The notes under the pieces were generated by a model. That model saw only the letters and a program-made list of their open reading frames with translations, was not told the DNA's origin and ran no database searches. Position numbers and translations under genes: made by a program. A DNA stretch of 34,617 bases from Acidobacteriota bacterium (GTDB taxonomy: Bacteria > Acidobacteriota > Terriglobia > 20CM-2-55-15), in assembly GCA_003223875.1 (NCBI GenBank), contig QHWY01000062.1:1-34617 (forward strand), read 5' to 3'. This document shows, one piece after another, positions 23,720 to 32,101 of the stretch; the stretch's first letter is position 1; every line of letters starts with the position of its first letter.

Positions 23720-23747
23720 TTGACAGAAAGTTATTTGCATAGAGAAT
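23720..23747 (+). promoter_or_regulatory. Candidate promoter of the GT2/sugar-tailoring operon
   Basis: TTGACA (23720-23725), a 16-base spacer and GAGAAT (23742-23747). It has the same -35 and AGAAT core as the promoters at 4290 and 2089. An exact ops site begins 36 nt downstream and the GT2 start codon 91 nt downstream. Confidence 0.5.
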
Positions 23748-23775
23748 CAACCAGACCTGTGAAGATCCTTCCGTG

Positions 23776-23794
23776 ACTCGAGTGGCGGTAGCCT
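23776..23794 (+). promoter_or_regulatory. Ops site 5 (exact match) with JUMPstart-like upstream part
   Basis: The site reads ACTCGAGTGGCGGTAGCCT. GGCGGTAGCCT at 23784-23794 matches the RfaH consensus GGCGGTAGNNT exactly. The ACTC is at the same distance as in sites 1, 2 and 3, and ACTCGAGT is itself a palindrome next to the core. It lies 36 nt after the promoter and 45 nt before the GT2 start. It is the best-formed ops site in the window. Confidence 0.65.
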
Positions 23795-23838
23795 GCGACA
23801 GCCATCCACATCCTTGAAACGACAGGAGAAAATCCCAG

Positions 23839-24753
23839 ATGCACAAGGGCATACCGCGCGTAAGTATCGGTTTGCCGGTCTTTAATGGCGAGCAATTCCT
23901 TCCGGAAGCTGTCGACTCGCTCTTAAGACAAACGTATTCGGATTTTGAATTAGTCATTTCCGACAACGGATCGACCGACTGCACCGAGACAATCTGCAGA
24001 GATTACGCTGCGAAGGATCGGCGCGTGCGGTATTACCGCGGCAATCAAAATCGTGGCTCTGTATGGAACTTTAATCGAGTATTCACGCTTGCCCGGGCCG
24101 AGTACTTCAAATGGGCGGCGTGTGACGATATATGCGCGCCGGAATACCTGGGAGCCTGTGTCGAGGCGCTTGATTCAGATGTTTCCGTCATTCTGTGTTA
24201 CAGCGAAACCATTCTTATCGATGAGAAAGGAAAACAACTAGGTCGATACATCGATCGGTGCACCGATGCTGGTTCTACGGTCCCGCATGAGCGATTTCGG
24301 GATCTCATTGCGAACCTGGGCTTATCGAATCCAATGTTTGGGCTAATTAGGGCGAAGGCGCTTCGAAGAACACCTGTTATCGCGAACTATATCGGATCGG
24401 ACATAGTTCTGCTCGCTGAACTCGCCCTTCTCGGCAGGTTTTATAAAATTCCAAATTATCTTTTCTTCCGAAGAGATCATCCGCAAAAGTCCGACCGCGC
24501 GAATCGCACGCTCGAAGAACTCGCCGTATGGTACCGCCCCGACAACAAGGGCTCGATCCATCAATTGCGAAATTCGCGGCTGTTTCTCGAATATCTCGCA
24601 TGCGTGCGACGCCAGCCGCTATGCTTTCAACAGAAGGCGCGATGTTATCTGCATATGGCGAAGTGGCTGAAATGGGAATTGAAAGAAATTTCATCTGAAT
24701 GCACATACGCACTTACCCAAATGGCGACTTCGCGCCGGGAGAATCGGGCATGA
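23839..24753 (+). CDS. GT2 family glycosyltransferase, 304 aa
   Basis: GT-A fold inverting enzyme: VSIGLPVFNGEQFLPEAVDSLLRQTYSDFELVISDNGSTD (about 8-47) is the UDP-sugar-binding start of family GT2, and WAACDDICAPEY (about 93-104) is the D-x-D region. AGGAG lies about ten bases before the ATG. It is the first gene after the promoter and exact ops site at 23720-23794, so it opens the last transcription unit of the window. The stop overlaps the C-methyltransferase start by ATGA. Sugar donor unknown. Confidence 0.85.
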   Translation: MHKGIPRVSIGLPVFNGEQFLPEAVDSLLRQTYSDFELVISDNGSTDCTETICRDYAAKDRRVRYYRGNQNRGSVWNFNRVFTLARAEYFKWAACDDICAPEYLGACVEALDSDVSVILCYSETILIDEKGKQLGRYIDRCTDAGSTVPHERFRDLIANLGLSNPMFGLIRAKALRRTPVIANYIGSDIVLLAELALLGRFYKIPNYLFFRRDHPQKSDRANRTLEELAVWYRPDNKGSIHQLRNSRLFLEYLACVRRQPLCFQQKARCYLHMAKWLKWELKEISSECTYALTQMATSRRENRA

Positions 24754-26030
24754 ATAGTTCTTTTGAAACGCTGCAGATGATGACGGCTAGTGCTCAAAAA
24801 GAGATGATCTCTTGCCGTCTCTGTGGAAATTCACTGTCTTCGCCTTTCTTAGATCTAGGTCAACAACCGCTTTGCGAAAGTTATCTGCAGCAACACCAGT
24901 TAAACCAGATGGAGCCTTTTTTCCCTCTTCAGGTGTACGTATGCCGCGACTGCATGCTCGTCCAACTGGATCAATACGTGAGTCCGGGTCACATCTTCAG
25001 TGAGTATGCCTACTTTTCATCCTACTCGGATGGCTGGTTGAAGCACTCGAAAGCCTATGTGCAAATGGCTATCGAGAGATTCGGATTAGGGCCGAAGTCA
25101 CTTGCTGTAGAGCTTGCCAGCAACGACGGCTATCTGCTCCAGTATTTTGTAGAGGGTGGAATACCCGTCCTGGGAATAGAGCCTGCGGCAAACGTTGCGA
25201 ATGTGGCTATAGAAAGAGGCATTCCGACGACAGTAAAGTTCTTCGGAGTCCAGGCGGCGGAAGAACAGATAGAGAATGGGATGGCAGCCGACCTTCTAAT
25301 CGGCAACAATGTTCTTGCCCAGGTTCCGGATCTTCACGACTTCGTCGAAGGTATGCGGATATTACTCAAGCCGCAGGGCAACATAACAGTGGAGTTTCCG
25401 CATCTGTGGCGGCTGCTCGAGTCCAATCAGTTTGACACCATTTATCACGAACACTTTTCCTACTTCTCATTAACAGTTGTTGAGAGATTGTTTTCCGAAC
25501 ATGCCCTGAAAATCTTCGATGTCGAAGAACTACCCACTCACGGCGGCTCGCTGCGAATCTATGCATGCCACCGGTCGAACTCCGAACCGGCCAGCAAGCG
25601 TTTAAACGACCTACGCAGGCACGAGGCGGACTTAGGCCTGGACCGATTGGAATGCTATATGTCGTTTGCAGAAAGAGTGAAAGAAACGAAGCGGAAACTG
25701 CTCGAATTTATGATTGCGGCGAAGCGGAACGGAAAGCAGATCGCCGGTTATGGCGCCGCAGGCAAAGGCAACACGTTGCTGAACTACTGTGGCATCCGGA
25801 CGGACTTCTTGGATTACGTCGTCGACAGGAACCCTTATAAACAAGGCCGGTTTCTTCCTGGGACACACATTCCAATCTATCATCCCGACCGCATCAGGGA
25901 AACCAAGCCCGATCTTGTGTTGGTTTTGCCGTGGAACGTAAAGGCCGAAATTATGTCCCAGAATTCTTACATTTGTGAATGGGGCGGACAGTTCATTGTC
26001 CCTATTCCAGAAGTCCAAATCTACTCCTGA
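24750..26030 (+). CDS. Sugar C-methyltransferase (TylC3/NovU-type), 426 aa
   Basis: The three-part layout of sugar C-methyltransferases is clear. A Cys-rich zinc domain (CRLCG about 22-26, YVCRDCMLVQLDQYVSPG about 64-81) comes first. A SAM-binding core (AVELASNDGYLLQYF about 118-132, GIEPAANVANVA) follows. The C-terminal domain has IAGYGAAGKGNTLLNYCGI and FLPGTHIPI. Known members add a C-methyl group at C-3 or C-5 of a keto nucleotide sugar (TDP- or CDP-linked). The ATG at 24750 overlaps the GT2 stop (ATGA) with GGGAG upstream. It probably works with the SDR, SAF-domain oxidoreductase and cytidylyltransferase downstream to make a branched sugar. Confidence 0.88.
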   Translation: MNSSFETLQMMTASAQKEMISCRLCGNSLSSPFLDLGQQPLCESYLQQHQLNQMEPFFPLQVYVCRDCMLVQLDQYVSPGHIFSEYAYFSSYSDGWLKHSKAYVQMAIERFGLGPKSLAVELASNDGYLLQYFVEGGIPVLGIEPAANVANVAIERGIPTTVKFFGVQAAEEQIENGMAADLLIGNNVLAQVPDLHDFVEGMRILLKPQGNITVEFPHLWRLLESNQFDTIYHEHFSYFSLTVVERLFSEHALKIFDVEELPTHGGSLRIYACHRSNSEPASKRLNDLRRHEADLGLDRLECYMSFAERVKETKRKLLEFMIAAKRNGKQIAGYGAAGKGNTLLNYCGIRTDFLDYVVDRNPYKQGRFLPGTHIPIYHPDRIRETKPDLVLVLPWNVKAEIMSQNSYICEWGGQFIVPIPEVQIYS

Positions 26031-26070
26031 CGCACTGTCCACGTCTACTCCTTCTAATAGGTACAAAGTC

Positions 26071-27144
26071 ATGAAAGTGTTAGTCACCGGTCACAACGGG
26101 TATATTGGTTCAGTAATGGTGCCGATACTGCAGGAGGCAGGGCATACTGTTATCGGATTAGATACCTACTACTACGAGGATTGCACGTTCGGGCCAAACA
26201 CTCCGGACATTCCAGCTTTGAGGAAAGATCTCCGTGAGGTTGACGCGACCGATCTTATAGGTTTTGACGCCATCATTCACCTTGCCGCACTGTCTAATGA
26301 CCCTCTTGGCAATTTGGATAGCGACCTCACGGATCAGATCAATCATCGCGCTTCAGTTCGCCTCGCGAAATTAGCCAAAGGTGCAGGCGTCCGGCGATTT
26401 CTATTTTCATCATCCTGCAGTCTCTATGGTGTGGCTGGTGACGCGATTCTAACCGAAGAGGCTTCATTCAATCCCGTCACAGCATACGGCTGGTCGAAGG
26501 TTCACGTTGAAAAAGAAATTGCACAGCTTGGCGATGACACGTTTACTCCGACTTTCCTGCGCAATGCTACCGCGTATGGTGTCTCGCCAAGGCTTCGAGT
26601 GGATGTGGTTATCAACAACCTGGTGGGTTATGCCGTTACTACAGGTGAAATTCTCATTATGAGCGACGGCACACCATGGAGGCCGCTGGTCCACGTCGAG
26701 GATATTAGCCTGGCCTTCCGGTGCGTCCTTGAAGCGCCGGCAGACCTAGTGCACAACCAGGCCCTGAATGTCGGAAGCACCCGAGAAAATTACCGCGTGT
26801 CCCAACTGGCTGAAATGATACGAGAGGTTGTGCCGGGCAGCGTCGTCAAGTACGCATCTGGCGCAGGCCCAGACAGCCGGTGCTATCGCGTGGATTGCGA
26901 CAGAATTGCCAGCGTCTTACCACGCTGCAAGCCGAGATGGACTGCGCGCGAAGGCATCGAGCAGTTGTATTCTGCCTACAAGACCTATGGTTTGACGGCG
27001 GATGATTTCCTTGGACCGCGCTATCAACGAATCAAAACAATCCAGAGGCTGCAATCACAAGAGCGCCTGGATGAGCGTCTGCGCTGGATCGATCGGAAAA
27101 GCAGCGCGGAGCGAAACACACACACTGTTGCACACTTGAATTAG
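26071..27144 (+). CDS. NAD-dependent epimerase/dehydratase (extended SDR), about 357 aa
   Basis: Extended SDR: the nucleotide-binding turn VTGHNGYIGSVMVP is at residues 5-18, LFSSSCSLYGVAG is at 111-123, and catalytic Tyr139 and Lys143 lie in AYGWSKVHVEKEI. The DGTPWRPLVHVEDI segment is typical of sugar epimerases. Members act as 4-epimerases, 4,6-dehydratases or reductases on nucleotide sugars. The ATG at 26071 is 40 bases after the C-methyltransferase stop; the frame could be read from 25975 only by overlapping that gene. It probably acts on the same sugar as its neighbours. Exact reaction not determinable. Confidence 0.85.
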   Translation: MKVLVTGHNGYIGSVMVPILQEAGHTVIGLDTYYYEDCTFGPNTPDIPALRKDLREVDATDLIGFDAIIHLAALSNDPLGNLDSDLTDQINHRASVRLAKLAKGAGVRRFLFSSSCSLYGVAGDAILTEEASFNPVTAYGWSKVHVEKEIAQLGDDTFTPTFLRNATAYGVSPRLRVDVVINNLVGYAVTTGEILIMSDGTPWRPLVHVEDISLAFRCVLEAPADLVHNQALNVGSTRENYRVSQLAEMIREVVPGSVVKYASGAGPDSRCYRVDCDRIASVLPRCKPRWTAREGIEQLYSAYKTYGLTADDFLGPRYQRIKTIQRLQSQERLDERLRWIDRKSSAERNTHTVAHLN

Positions 27145-27154
27145 CGTCATTTGC

Positions 27155-28468
27155 ATGGTCATTGTCGACGAAGCCCTGAAAAAAAGGCACTACGAGAACA
27201 AGCCGATTCGCGTCGCCCTCATTGGGGCTGGATACATAGGCAGCGCAATCGCCCTTGAAATGTTGACTGGTATTACCGGCATGAAGCTGGTCGCCATCTG
27301 CAACCGTACTCCTTCCAAAGCGAGGCACGCCTATGAGGCGGGAGGGATTCAATCGGTCAAAGACGTTCAAACTCTGGCACAGCTCGAACAGTGCATTACG
27401 GATGGCGTCTACGCTACGACAGACGATCCGATGCTGCTATGCCAGGCTGAGAACGTCGATGCAGTTATTGAAGCAACAACGGATATCGACTTTGGTGCTC
27501 GCGTGGTTCTGGAAGCGATTGCAAATCGCAAAGCCGTAATCTTGATGAATGCTGCAGTCGATGCGACTATCGGACCTATCTTGAAAGTGTATGCAGATCG
27601 GGCTGGGATTGTTCTGACCTATACCGATGGGGATGAGCCCGGCGTGGCCATGAATCTGTATCGGTTTCTGAAAACAGTAGGGTACCAGCCGCTTCTTATG
27701 GGACAAATCAAGGGACTGCTGGACCATTACCGCAATCCCGAGACGCAGCGGGCATTCGCCGAAAAGGCAAAACAGAAACCAGCCATGATTGCTTCTTATG
27801 CCGACGGCACGAAACTCTCGCTGGAGGCGACCATCATGGCGAATGCCACCGGCTTTAAGGTCGGCAAACGAGGCATGTACGGCCCTAAATGCACAGATGT
27901 TCGGCATATCGTCGAGCATTTTTCGGCCGAACAGCTACTTCAAGCCGGCGGCTGGGTGGACTACGTTTTGGGAGCGGAGCCCGGCAGTGGCGCCTTTGTC
28001 GTGGCATACAGTGACTCTCCGATCAAGCGCGAATATATGGTCAATTTCAAAATGGGAGGAGGGCCGCTGCATGTGTTCTACACACCATATCACCTTGCTC
28101 ACGTGCAGGCGCCTCTCAGCGTCGCTCGCGCTGTCCTTTTTCATGACGCGACGATCGCACCCGCAGGTGCGCCGGTGTGTGACACGTTCGCGGTTGCCAA
28201 GCGAGACCTGAAAGCCGGTGACGTTCTTGACGGCATGGGCGGGTTTACTTGTTACGGGCTGATTGACAACTATGATATTTGCCAGGCTGAGAATTTGTTA
28301 CCGATTACGCTCTCCCAAGACTGCCGAATGAAACATGACATCGGAAAGGATCAGCCCATTACCTACGCCGACGTCCTTTTGCCAGCAGATCGCCTGTGCG
28401 ACAGGCTCCGAATTGAGCAGCAACGGCATTTCGATTCTCAAGTTAGCCGGTGTTTAACGACTGCGTAA
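27155..28468 (+). CDS. NAD(P)-binding oxidoreductase with SAF domain, 437 aa
   Basis: A Rossmann N-terminus (RVALIGAGYIGSAIALEM, about 19-36) resembles homoserine-dehydrogenase-type binding. The middle has IEATTDIDFGARVVLEAI and a catalytic-like region TDGDEPGVAMNLYRF. The C-terminal third holds a SAF domain (APVCDTFAVAKRDLKAGDVLDGMGGF, about 333-358). Proteins of this shape recur beside sugar C-methyltransferases and cytidylyltransferases in EPS loci, where they are thought to oxidise or reduce a branched-sugar intermediate. No start signal is strong; the ATG at 27155 is 10 bases after the SDR stop. Substrate unknown. Confidence 0.8.
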   Translation: MVIVDEALKKRHYENKPIRVALIGAGYIGSAIALEMLTGITGMKLVAICNRTPSKARHAYEAGGIQSVKDVQTLAQLEQCITDGVYATTDDPMLLCQAENVDAVIEATTDIDFGARVVLEAIANRKAVILMNAAVDATIGPILKVYADRAGIVLTYTDGDEPGVAMNLYRFLKTVGYQPLLMGQIKGLLDHYRNPETQRAFAEKAKQKPAMIASYADGTKLSLEATIMANATGFKVGKRGMYGPKCTDVRHIVEHFSAEQLLQAGGWVDYVLGAEPGSGAFVVAYSDSPIKREYMVNFKMGGGPLHVFYTPYHLAHVQAPLSVARAVLFHDATIAPAGAPVCDTFAVAKRDLKAGDVLDGMGGFTCYGLIDNYDICQAENLLPITLSQDCRMKHDIGKDQPITYADVLLPADRLCDRLRIEQQRHFDSQVSRCLTTA

Positions 28469-28478
28469 AACAAGGACT

Positions 28479-29216
28479 ATGCTCGAATTAGAGAAAATAT
28501 CAACAGCCGGCCAGCCCGCTTTTCAAGAGCAGCGTGAATATTGGGATGAGCGCTGGAATCGCCAGCGCCGGCCGAATGACTGGCAGCTCCGGCGAGGCCA
28601 GACAATACTCGAGCTCGCACGAGATCTTCGGCTGAAAGATCCTAAGATACTCGACCTTGGGTGCGCGACCGGCTGGTTCACCGCCCAGCTTTCCGGTTTG
28701 GGAAAGGATGTAACGGGAATCGATTTATCTGAAGGGGCGATCAAGCTGGCTCAGCGCGACTTTCCTGAGATCCACTACATTGCCGGTAATATTTTTGAAA
28801 TGAATCTGCCTGCTGAATCGATGGACCTGGTTGTTAGCCAGGAAGTCATCGCACATGTACCCGATCAGCATGAACTGGTCAGGCGGATCGCCCGACTGAT
28901 CAAACCTGACGGTTATTTGATTATCAGTACCGCGAACAAGTTTGTGATCGAGCGCTGGGACATGGGTCCAGATCCTGATCGCCACATCAAACAGTGGCTC
29001 ACGATGAAGAGCTTCAAGAAGGTTCTGAAACCGCATTTCAGAATCTTGAAGGGATTATCGATCATTCCGATAGGAGATCGAGGCATCCTGCGGTTTCTGA
29101 GCTCATACAGATTCAATGCCATGCTCAGACCGCTCTTGTCCGGCGATCAAATCGAATGGTTGAAAGAAAAAGCCGGGCTCGGCTACAGCCTGATCTTACT
29201 TGCCCAAAAGAAATAA
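28479..29216 (+). CDS. Class I SAM methyltransferase, 245 aa
   Basis: Motif I is ILDLGCATGWFTAQLSGLG (about 53-71) and the SAM-binding Asp is in VTGIDLSEGAI. Motif IV is MDLVVSQEVIAHVPDQHELV (about 112-131), followed by IKPDGYLIISTANKFV. This is a generic small-molecule methyltransferase of the Methyltransf_11/25 type. An AGG a few bases before the ATG serves as ribosome site. Its role is probably O- or N-methylation of a sugar residue or lipid-linked intermediate, inferred from neighbours only. Confidence 0.82.
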   Translation: MLELEKISTAGQPAFQEQREYWDERWNRQRRPNDWQLRRGQTILELARDLRLKDPKILDLGCATGWFTAQLSGLGKDVTGIDLSEGAIKLAQRDFPEIHYIAGNIFEMNLPAESMDLVVSQEVIAHVPDQHELVRRIARLIKPDGYLIISTANKFVIERWDMGPDPDRHIKQWLTMKSFKKVLKPHFRILKGLSIIPIGDRGILRFLSSYRFNAMLRPLLSGDQIEWLKEKAGLGYSLILLAQKK

Positions 29217-29241
29217 GTCCTCATCAAGGTAATCCGAAAAA

Positions 29242-30630
29242 ATGCTACGGTCACTGAACCGCATTGGGATACTCGGTCACGTCGGCACGGGTAATCTCGG
29301 CGATGAAGCTATCATCACAGCGGTCATTCAGAATCTGCGCAGGCGCTGCCCTGAGAGCGAGATTTGCGCTTTCACGTCAAATCCGGAAGATACTCAGGAA
29401 AGACATCGCGTGCCGGCGTTTCCTCTGCGCCGTGGGCGCATCGACTCCAGAGTGGCACAACAGACGACAACCGCCGACAGCAGTCGTCCGAAGGCGGTTT
29501 CCCGCTTCAAGAGTTCCCTTAAACGAGCGCGTCCTCTTTACAGGATTTTGAAAGCCACTCGCGACTGCGCCAGCATGACAGTCGGCGTGCTGCAGGAACT
29601 CGCGTTTATCGCCACATCGTATCGCTATGTGAAACATCTAGATCTGCTCATCATCGCCGGTTCCCATCAACTGAACGACTTCGTGGGCGGCGCATGGGCA
29701 TTTCCGTACACGCTTTTGAAATGGACTTTGATGGCGCGCCTTGCTGGTGCCCGAGTCGCATTCCTCAGCGTTGGTGCCGGCCCGGTCAGCTCCCGCTTAG
29801 GGAAACAATTCATCCGGTGGACGCTGGCGCTGGCGTGTTACCGATCTTTCCGCGACGAGCGTTCGCGGGACCTCGTCAGCGAAATCGGCAGCGAAGGCAA
29901 GAACCTATTTGTGCCAGACCTTGCGTTCAGCTTATCTGCCCCGGAGAAACACCTGTCGCGGTTGCCGTCGCAACCCGTTATCGGCATTAATCCACTCCCA
30001 TTTTTCGACAGCTGGTACTGGTATAAGAGCGATGACCAATTGTATAGGCAATACGTCCGGAAGATCGCTTCCGCAGCCGAACTCGCCATCGACAACGGCT
30101 ATGCGGTATGGCTTTTTCCGACGCAGCTTCGTGCCGATCCTCTCGTGATAGAAGACGTACGTCGCGGCATGAGCGAAAGATATCGTCACCATCTGCTCAA
30201 CTGGCCCGTCCAGAATTTCGAGGATCTCGTTGCCGGCATCAGCGCATGCAGATTTGTTATCGCGACTCGATACCACGGAATTCTGGTCTCTCTTCTTTTG
30301 AAGACGCCGGTGCTGGCGCTTGCATATCACGGAAAATCTAAGGACCTGATGAGGCTTTTAGATCAGGACAAATATGTACTAGACGCCGCGTGCTGGGATC
30401 TGGAGAGTCTGCCGGATCTTTTCTTCCAGCTCGATCGACAGCGGCGGCAGATCACCGAGCAGATCGCGTTACGGCTGCCCACAATCCGCGGGATGCTTGC
30501 GGCTCAATACGATGCTGTACTCGGCCAAACCTTACCTCAAAGCGAAAGTAGCGCAGCCGAAACATTTGGACCGCCGTCCGAAGACCGCTCGATCCAGATG
30601 ATCTCCGGAGCAGAAGGAGCGATCAAATGA
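29242..30630 (+). CDS. Polysaccharide pyruvyl transferase family protein, 462 aa
   Basis: Pfam PF04230-type protein: GHVGTGNLGDEAIITAVIQNL (about 12-32), AFLSVGAGPVSSRLGK (about 173-188) and the C-terminal FVIATRYHGILVSLLLKTPVLALAYHGKS (about 335-363). WcaK, AmsJ and CsaB members attach pyruvate ketals to sugars; some close relatives act as other transferases. The insertion at about 50-100 is basic and low-complexity (Arg/Ser-rich), longer than usual. The stop overlaps the cytidylyltransferase ATG by ATGA. It probably adds a negative charge to the EPS. Confidence 0.85.
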   Translation: MLRSLNRIGILGHVGTGNLGDEAIITAVIQNLRRRCPESEICAFTSNPEDTQERHRVPAFPLRRGRIDSRVAQQTTTADSSRPKAVSRFKSSLKRARPLYRILKATRDCASMTVGVLQELAFIATSYRYVKHLDLLIIAGSHQLNDFVGGAWAFPYTLLKWTLMARLAGARVAFLSVGAGPVSSRLGKQFIRWTLALACYRSFRDERSRDLVSEIGSEGKNLFVPDLAFSLSAPEKHLSRLPSQPVIGINPLPFFDSWYWYKSDDQLYRQYVRKIASAAELAIDNGYAVWLFPTQLRADPLVIEDVRRGMSERYRHHLLNWPVQNFEDLVAGISACRFVIATRYHGILVSLLLKTPVLALAYHGKSKDLMRLLDQDKYVLDAACWDLESLPDLFFQLDRQRRQITEQIALRLPTIRGMLAAQYDAVLGQTLPQSESSAAETFGPPSEDRSIQMISGAEGAIK

Positions 30631-31433
30631 AAGTCGTACTGTTTTGTGGTGGACTAGGGATGCGACTAAGGGAATATTCGGAACACATCCCCAAGCCAAT
30701 GGTACAAATCGGATACAGACCGATTCTGTGGCATGTAATGAAGTACTACGCTCATTATGGTCACACGGATTTCATTTTGTGCCTCGGATATCAGGCCGAC
30801 ACATTCAAGAATTACTTTCTCAATTATAACGAGTGTATGTCCAATGACTTCATACTCGCCAGAGGTGGCAAAGAAATGAAGCTATTGAACAGTGACATTC
30901 ACGATTGGCGAATTACATTCGTAGATACAGGAATGACGTCCAATATCGGGCAAAGGCTCAAAGCTGTCGAAAAACATTTGGAAGGAGAAGAAATCTTCCT
31001 GGCGAACTACAGTGATGGCCTGACGGACCTGCCGCTTCCCCAATACATCGATTCTTTCGTCAAGAAAGGTGGTGTAGGAGGTTTCTTATGTGTCCGGCCG
31101 ACGCAGAGTTTTCATGTCGTGTCACTCACGGATGAATTCGTGAGCGGTATCCGTCACATCCGTGAATCCGGGATTTGGATGAACGGCGGATACTTCGTCT
31201 TTCGAAAGGACATCTTCAAATACATGCGTGAAGGCGAAGAGCTCGTACAGGAGCCTTTCCAAAGGCTGATCCAGAACAGGCAACTGATTGCGCATAAATA
31301 CGACGGCTTTTGGGCTTGTATGGACACCTTCAAAGAAAAACAGGCCTTGGACGACTTATACGCCCGCGGGGAGGCTCCTTGGGAAGTTTGGAAGTCCGCA
31401 CAAAAGAACGAAGTGGAACTCATTAATGCTTAG
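30627..31433 (+). CDS. rfbF: Glucose-1-phosphate cytidylyltransferase (RfbF-like), 268 aa
   Basis: Nucleotidyltransferase fold: LFCGGLGMRLREYSEHIPKPMVQIG (about 5-29) with the G-x-R-L and P-K-P motifs, followed by PILWHVMKYYAHYGHTDFILCLGYQ. Further matches to CDP-glucose pyrophosphorylases are FVDTG (about 98-102), ANYSDGLTDL and WMNGGYFVF. The reaction is CTP + glucose-1-phosphate to CDP-glucose. The usual partner, CDP-glucose 4,6-dehydratase, is not recognised in the window. It overlaps the previous gene by ATGA and the PIG-L gene by eight bases. Confidence 0.9.
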   Translation: MKVVLFCGGLGMRLREYSEHIPKPMVQIGYRPILWHVMKYYAHYGHTDFILCLGYQADTFKNYFLNYNECMSNDFILARGGKEMKLLNSDIHDWRITFVDTGMTSNIGQRLKAVEKHLEGEEIFLANYSDGLTDLPLPQYIDSFVKKGGVGGFLCVRPTQSFHVVSLTDEFVSGIRHIRESGIWMNGGYFVFRKDIFKYMREGEELVQEPFQRLIQNRQLIAHKYDGFWACMDTFKEKQALDDLYARGEAPWEVWKSAQKNEVELINA

Positions 31434-32082
31434 CCTGGGATTTCGGACGCAAAGCGACACGCCCCTGCGTATTTTGTGCCTCGGTGCACATTGCGACGAC
31501 ATCGAAATAGGTTGCGGAGGAACGATCCTGACGCTGCTCGAAACGTACAGACGGACGACTGTGGATTGGGTTGTTTTCAGCTCCGAGGATCAAAGAGGGG
31601 CCGAAGCGCATGAAAGCGCGAACACGTTCCTGAAGCAGGCCGGATCGAAAAATATCGTCATCAAAAATTTTACCAACAGCTTTTTTCCCTATATTGCCGG
31701 CGAGATCAAACGATATTTCGAAGAATTGAAACGGAACGTCTCCCCAGACCTGGTTTTCACCCACTACCGAAATGATTTGCATCAGGACCATCGAGTGATT
31801 TCCGAACTCGCCTGGAATTCGTTCCGCAATCATATGGTTCTCGAATATGAGATCCCCAAATACGACGGTGATCTGGGTTCCCCGAATTCCTTCGTTCACC
31901 TTGACCAGTCGATGGCTGAGAGGAAAATCAGTTACATCCTGGAAAGCTTTCGATCACAAAGAACAAAACAGTGGTTCGATAAGGAGACGTTTCTGGCGAT
32001 GCTTCGGTTGCGAGGAATGGAATCCAACGCGCCCAGCAGGTATGCGGAGGCGTTCTATTGTCGGAAGGCCGTCCTAGCTTAA
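31426..32082 (+). CDS. PIG-L-type LmbE deacetylase, 218 aa
   Basis: LmbE/PIG-L fold: CLGAHCDDIEIGCGGTI (about 18-34) has AHCDD where AHPDD is usual, and FTHYRNDLHQDHRVI (about 111-125) carries the second metal motif HQDH. Members remove N-acetyl groups from amino sugars using zinc. The ATG at 31426 overlaps the cytidylyltransferase end by eight bases; a longer frame to 31288 would overlap it heavily. It may deacetylate an amino sugar before acylation. Substrate unknown. Confidence 0.85.
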   Translation: MLSLGFRTQSDTPLRILCLGAHCDDIEIGCGGTILTLLETYRRTTVDWVVFSSEDQRGAEAHESANTFLKQAGSKNIVIKNFTNSFFPYIAGEIKRYFEELKRNVSPDLVFTHYRNDLHQDHRVISELAWNSFRNHMVLEYEIPKYDGDLGSPNSFVHLDQSMAERKISYILESFRSQRTKQWFDKETFLAMLRLRGMESNAPSRYAEAFYCRKAVLA

Positions 32083-32101
32083 CCCCGTCGCTCTCTTAAT
32101 T

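Noticed and set aside
23776..23794. c-di-GMP (GEMM) riboswitch, because of the GGTAGC in a leader
   Set aside because: The leader is too short and lacks the paired arms and receptor bases of GEMM; ops explains the motif better.
26564..26574. CGCGGTAGCAT on the minus strand
   Set aside because: Antisense inside the SDR gene with no promoter; treated as chance.
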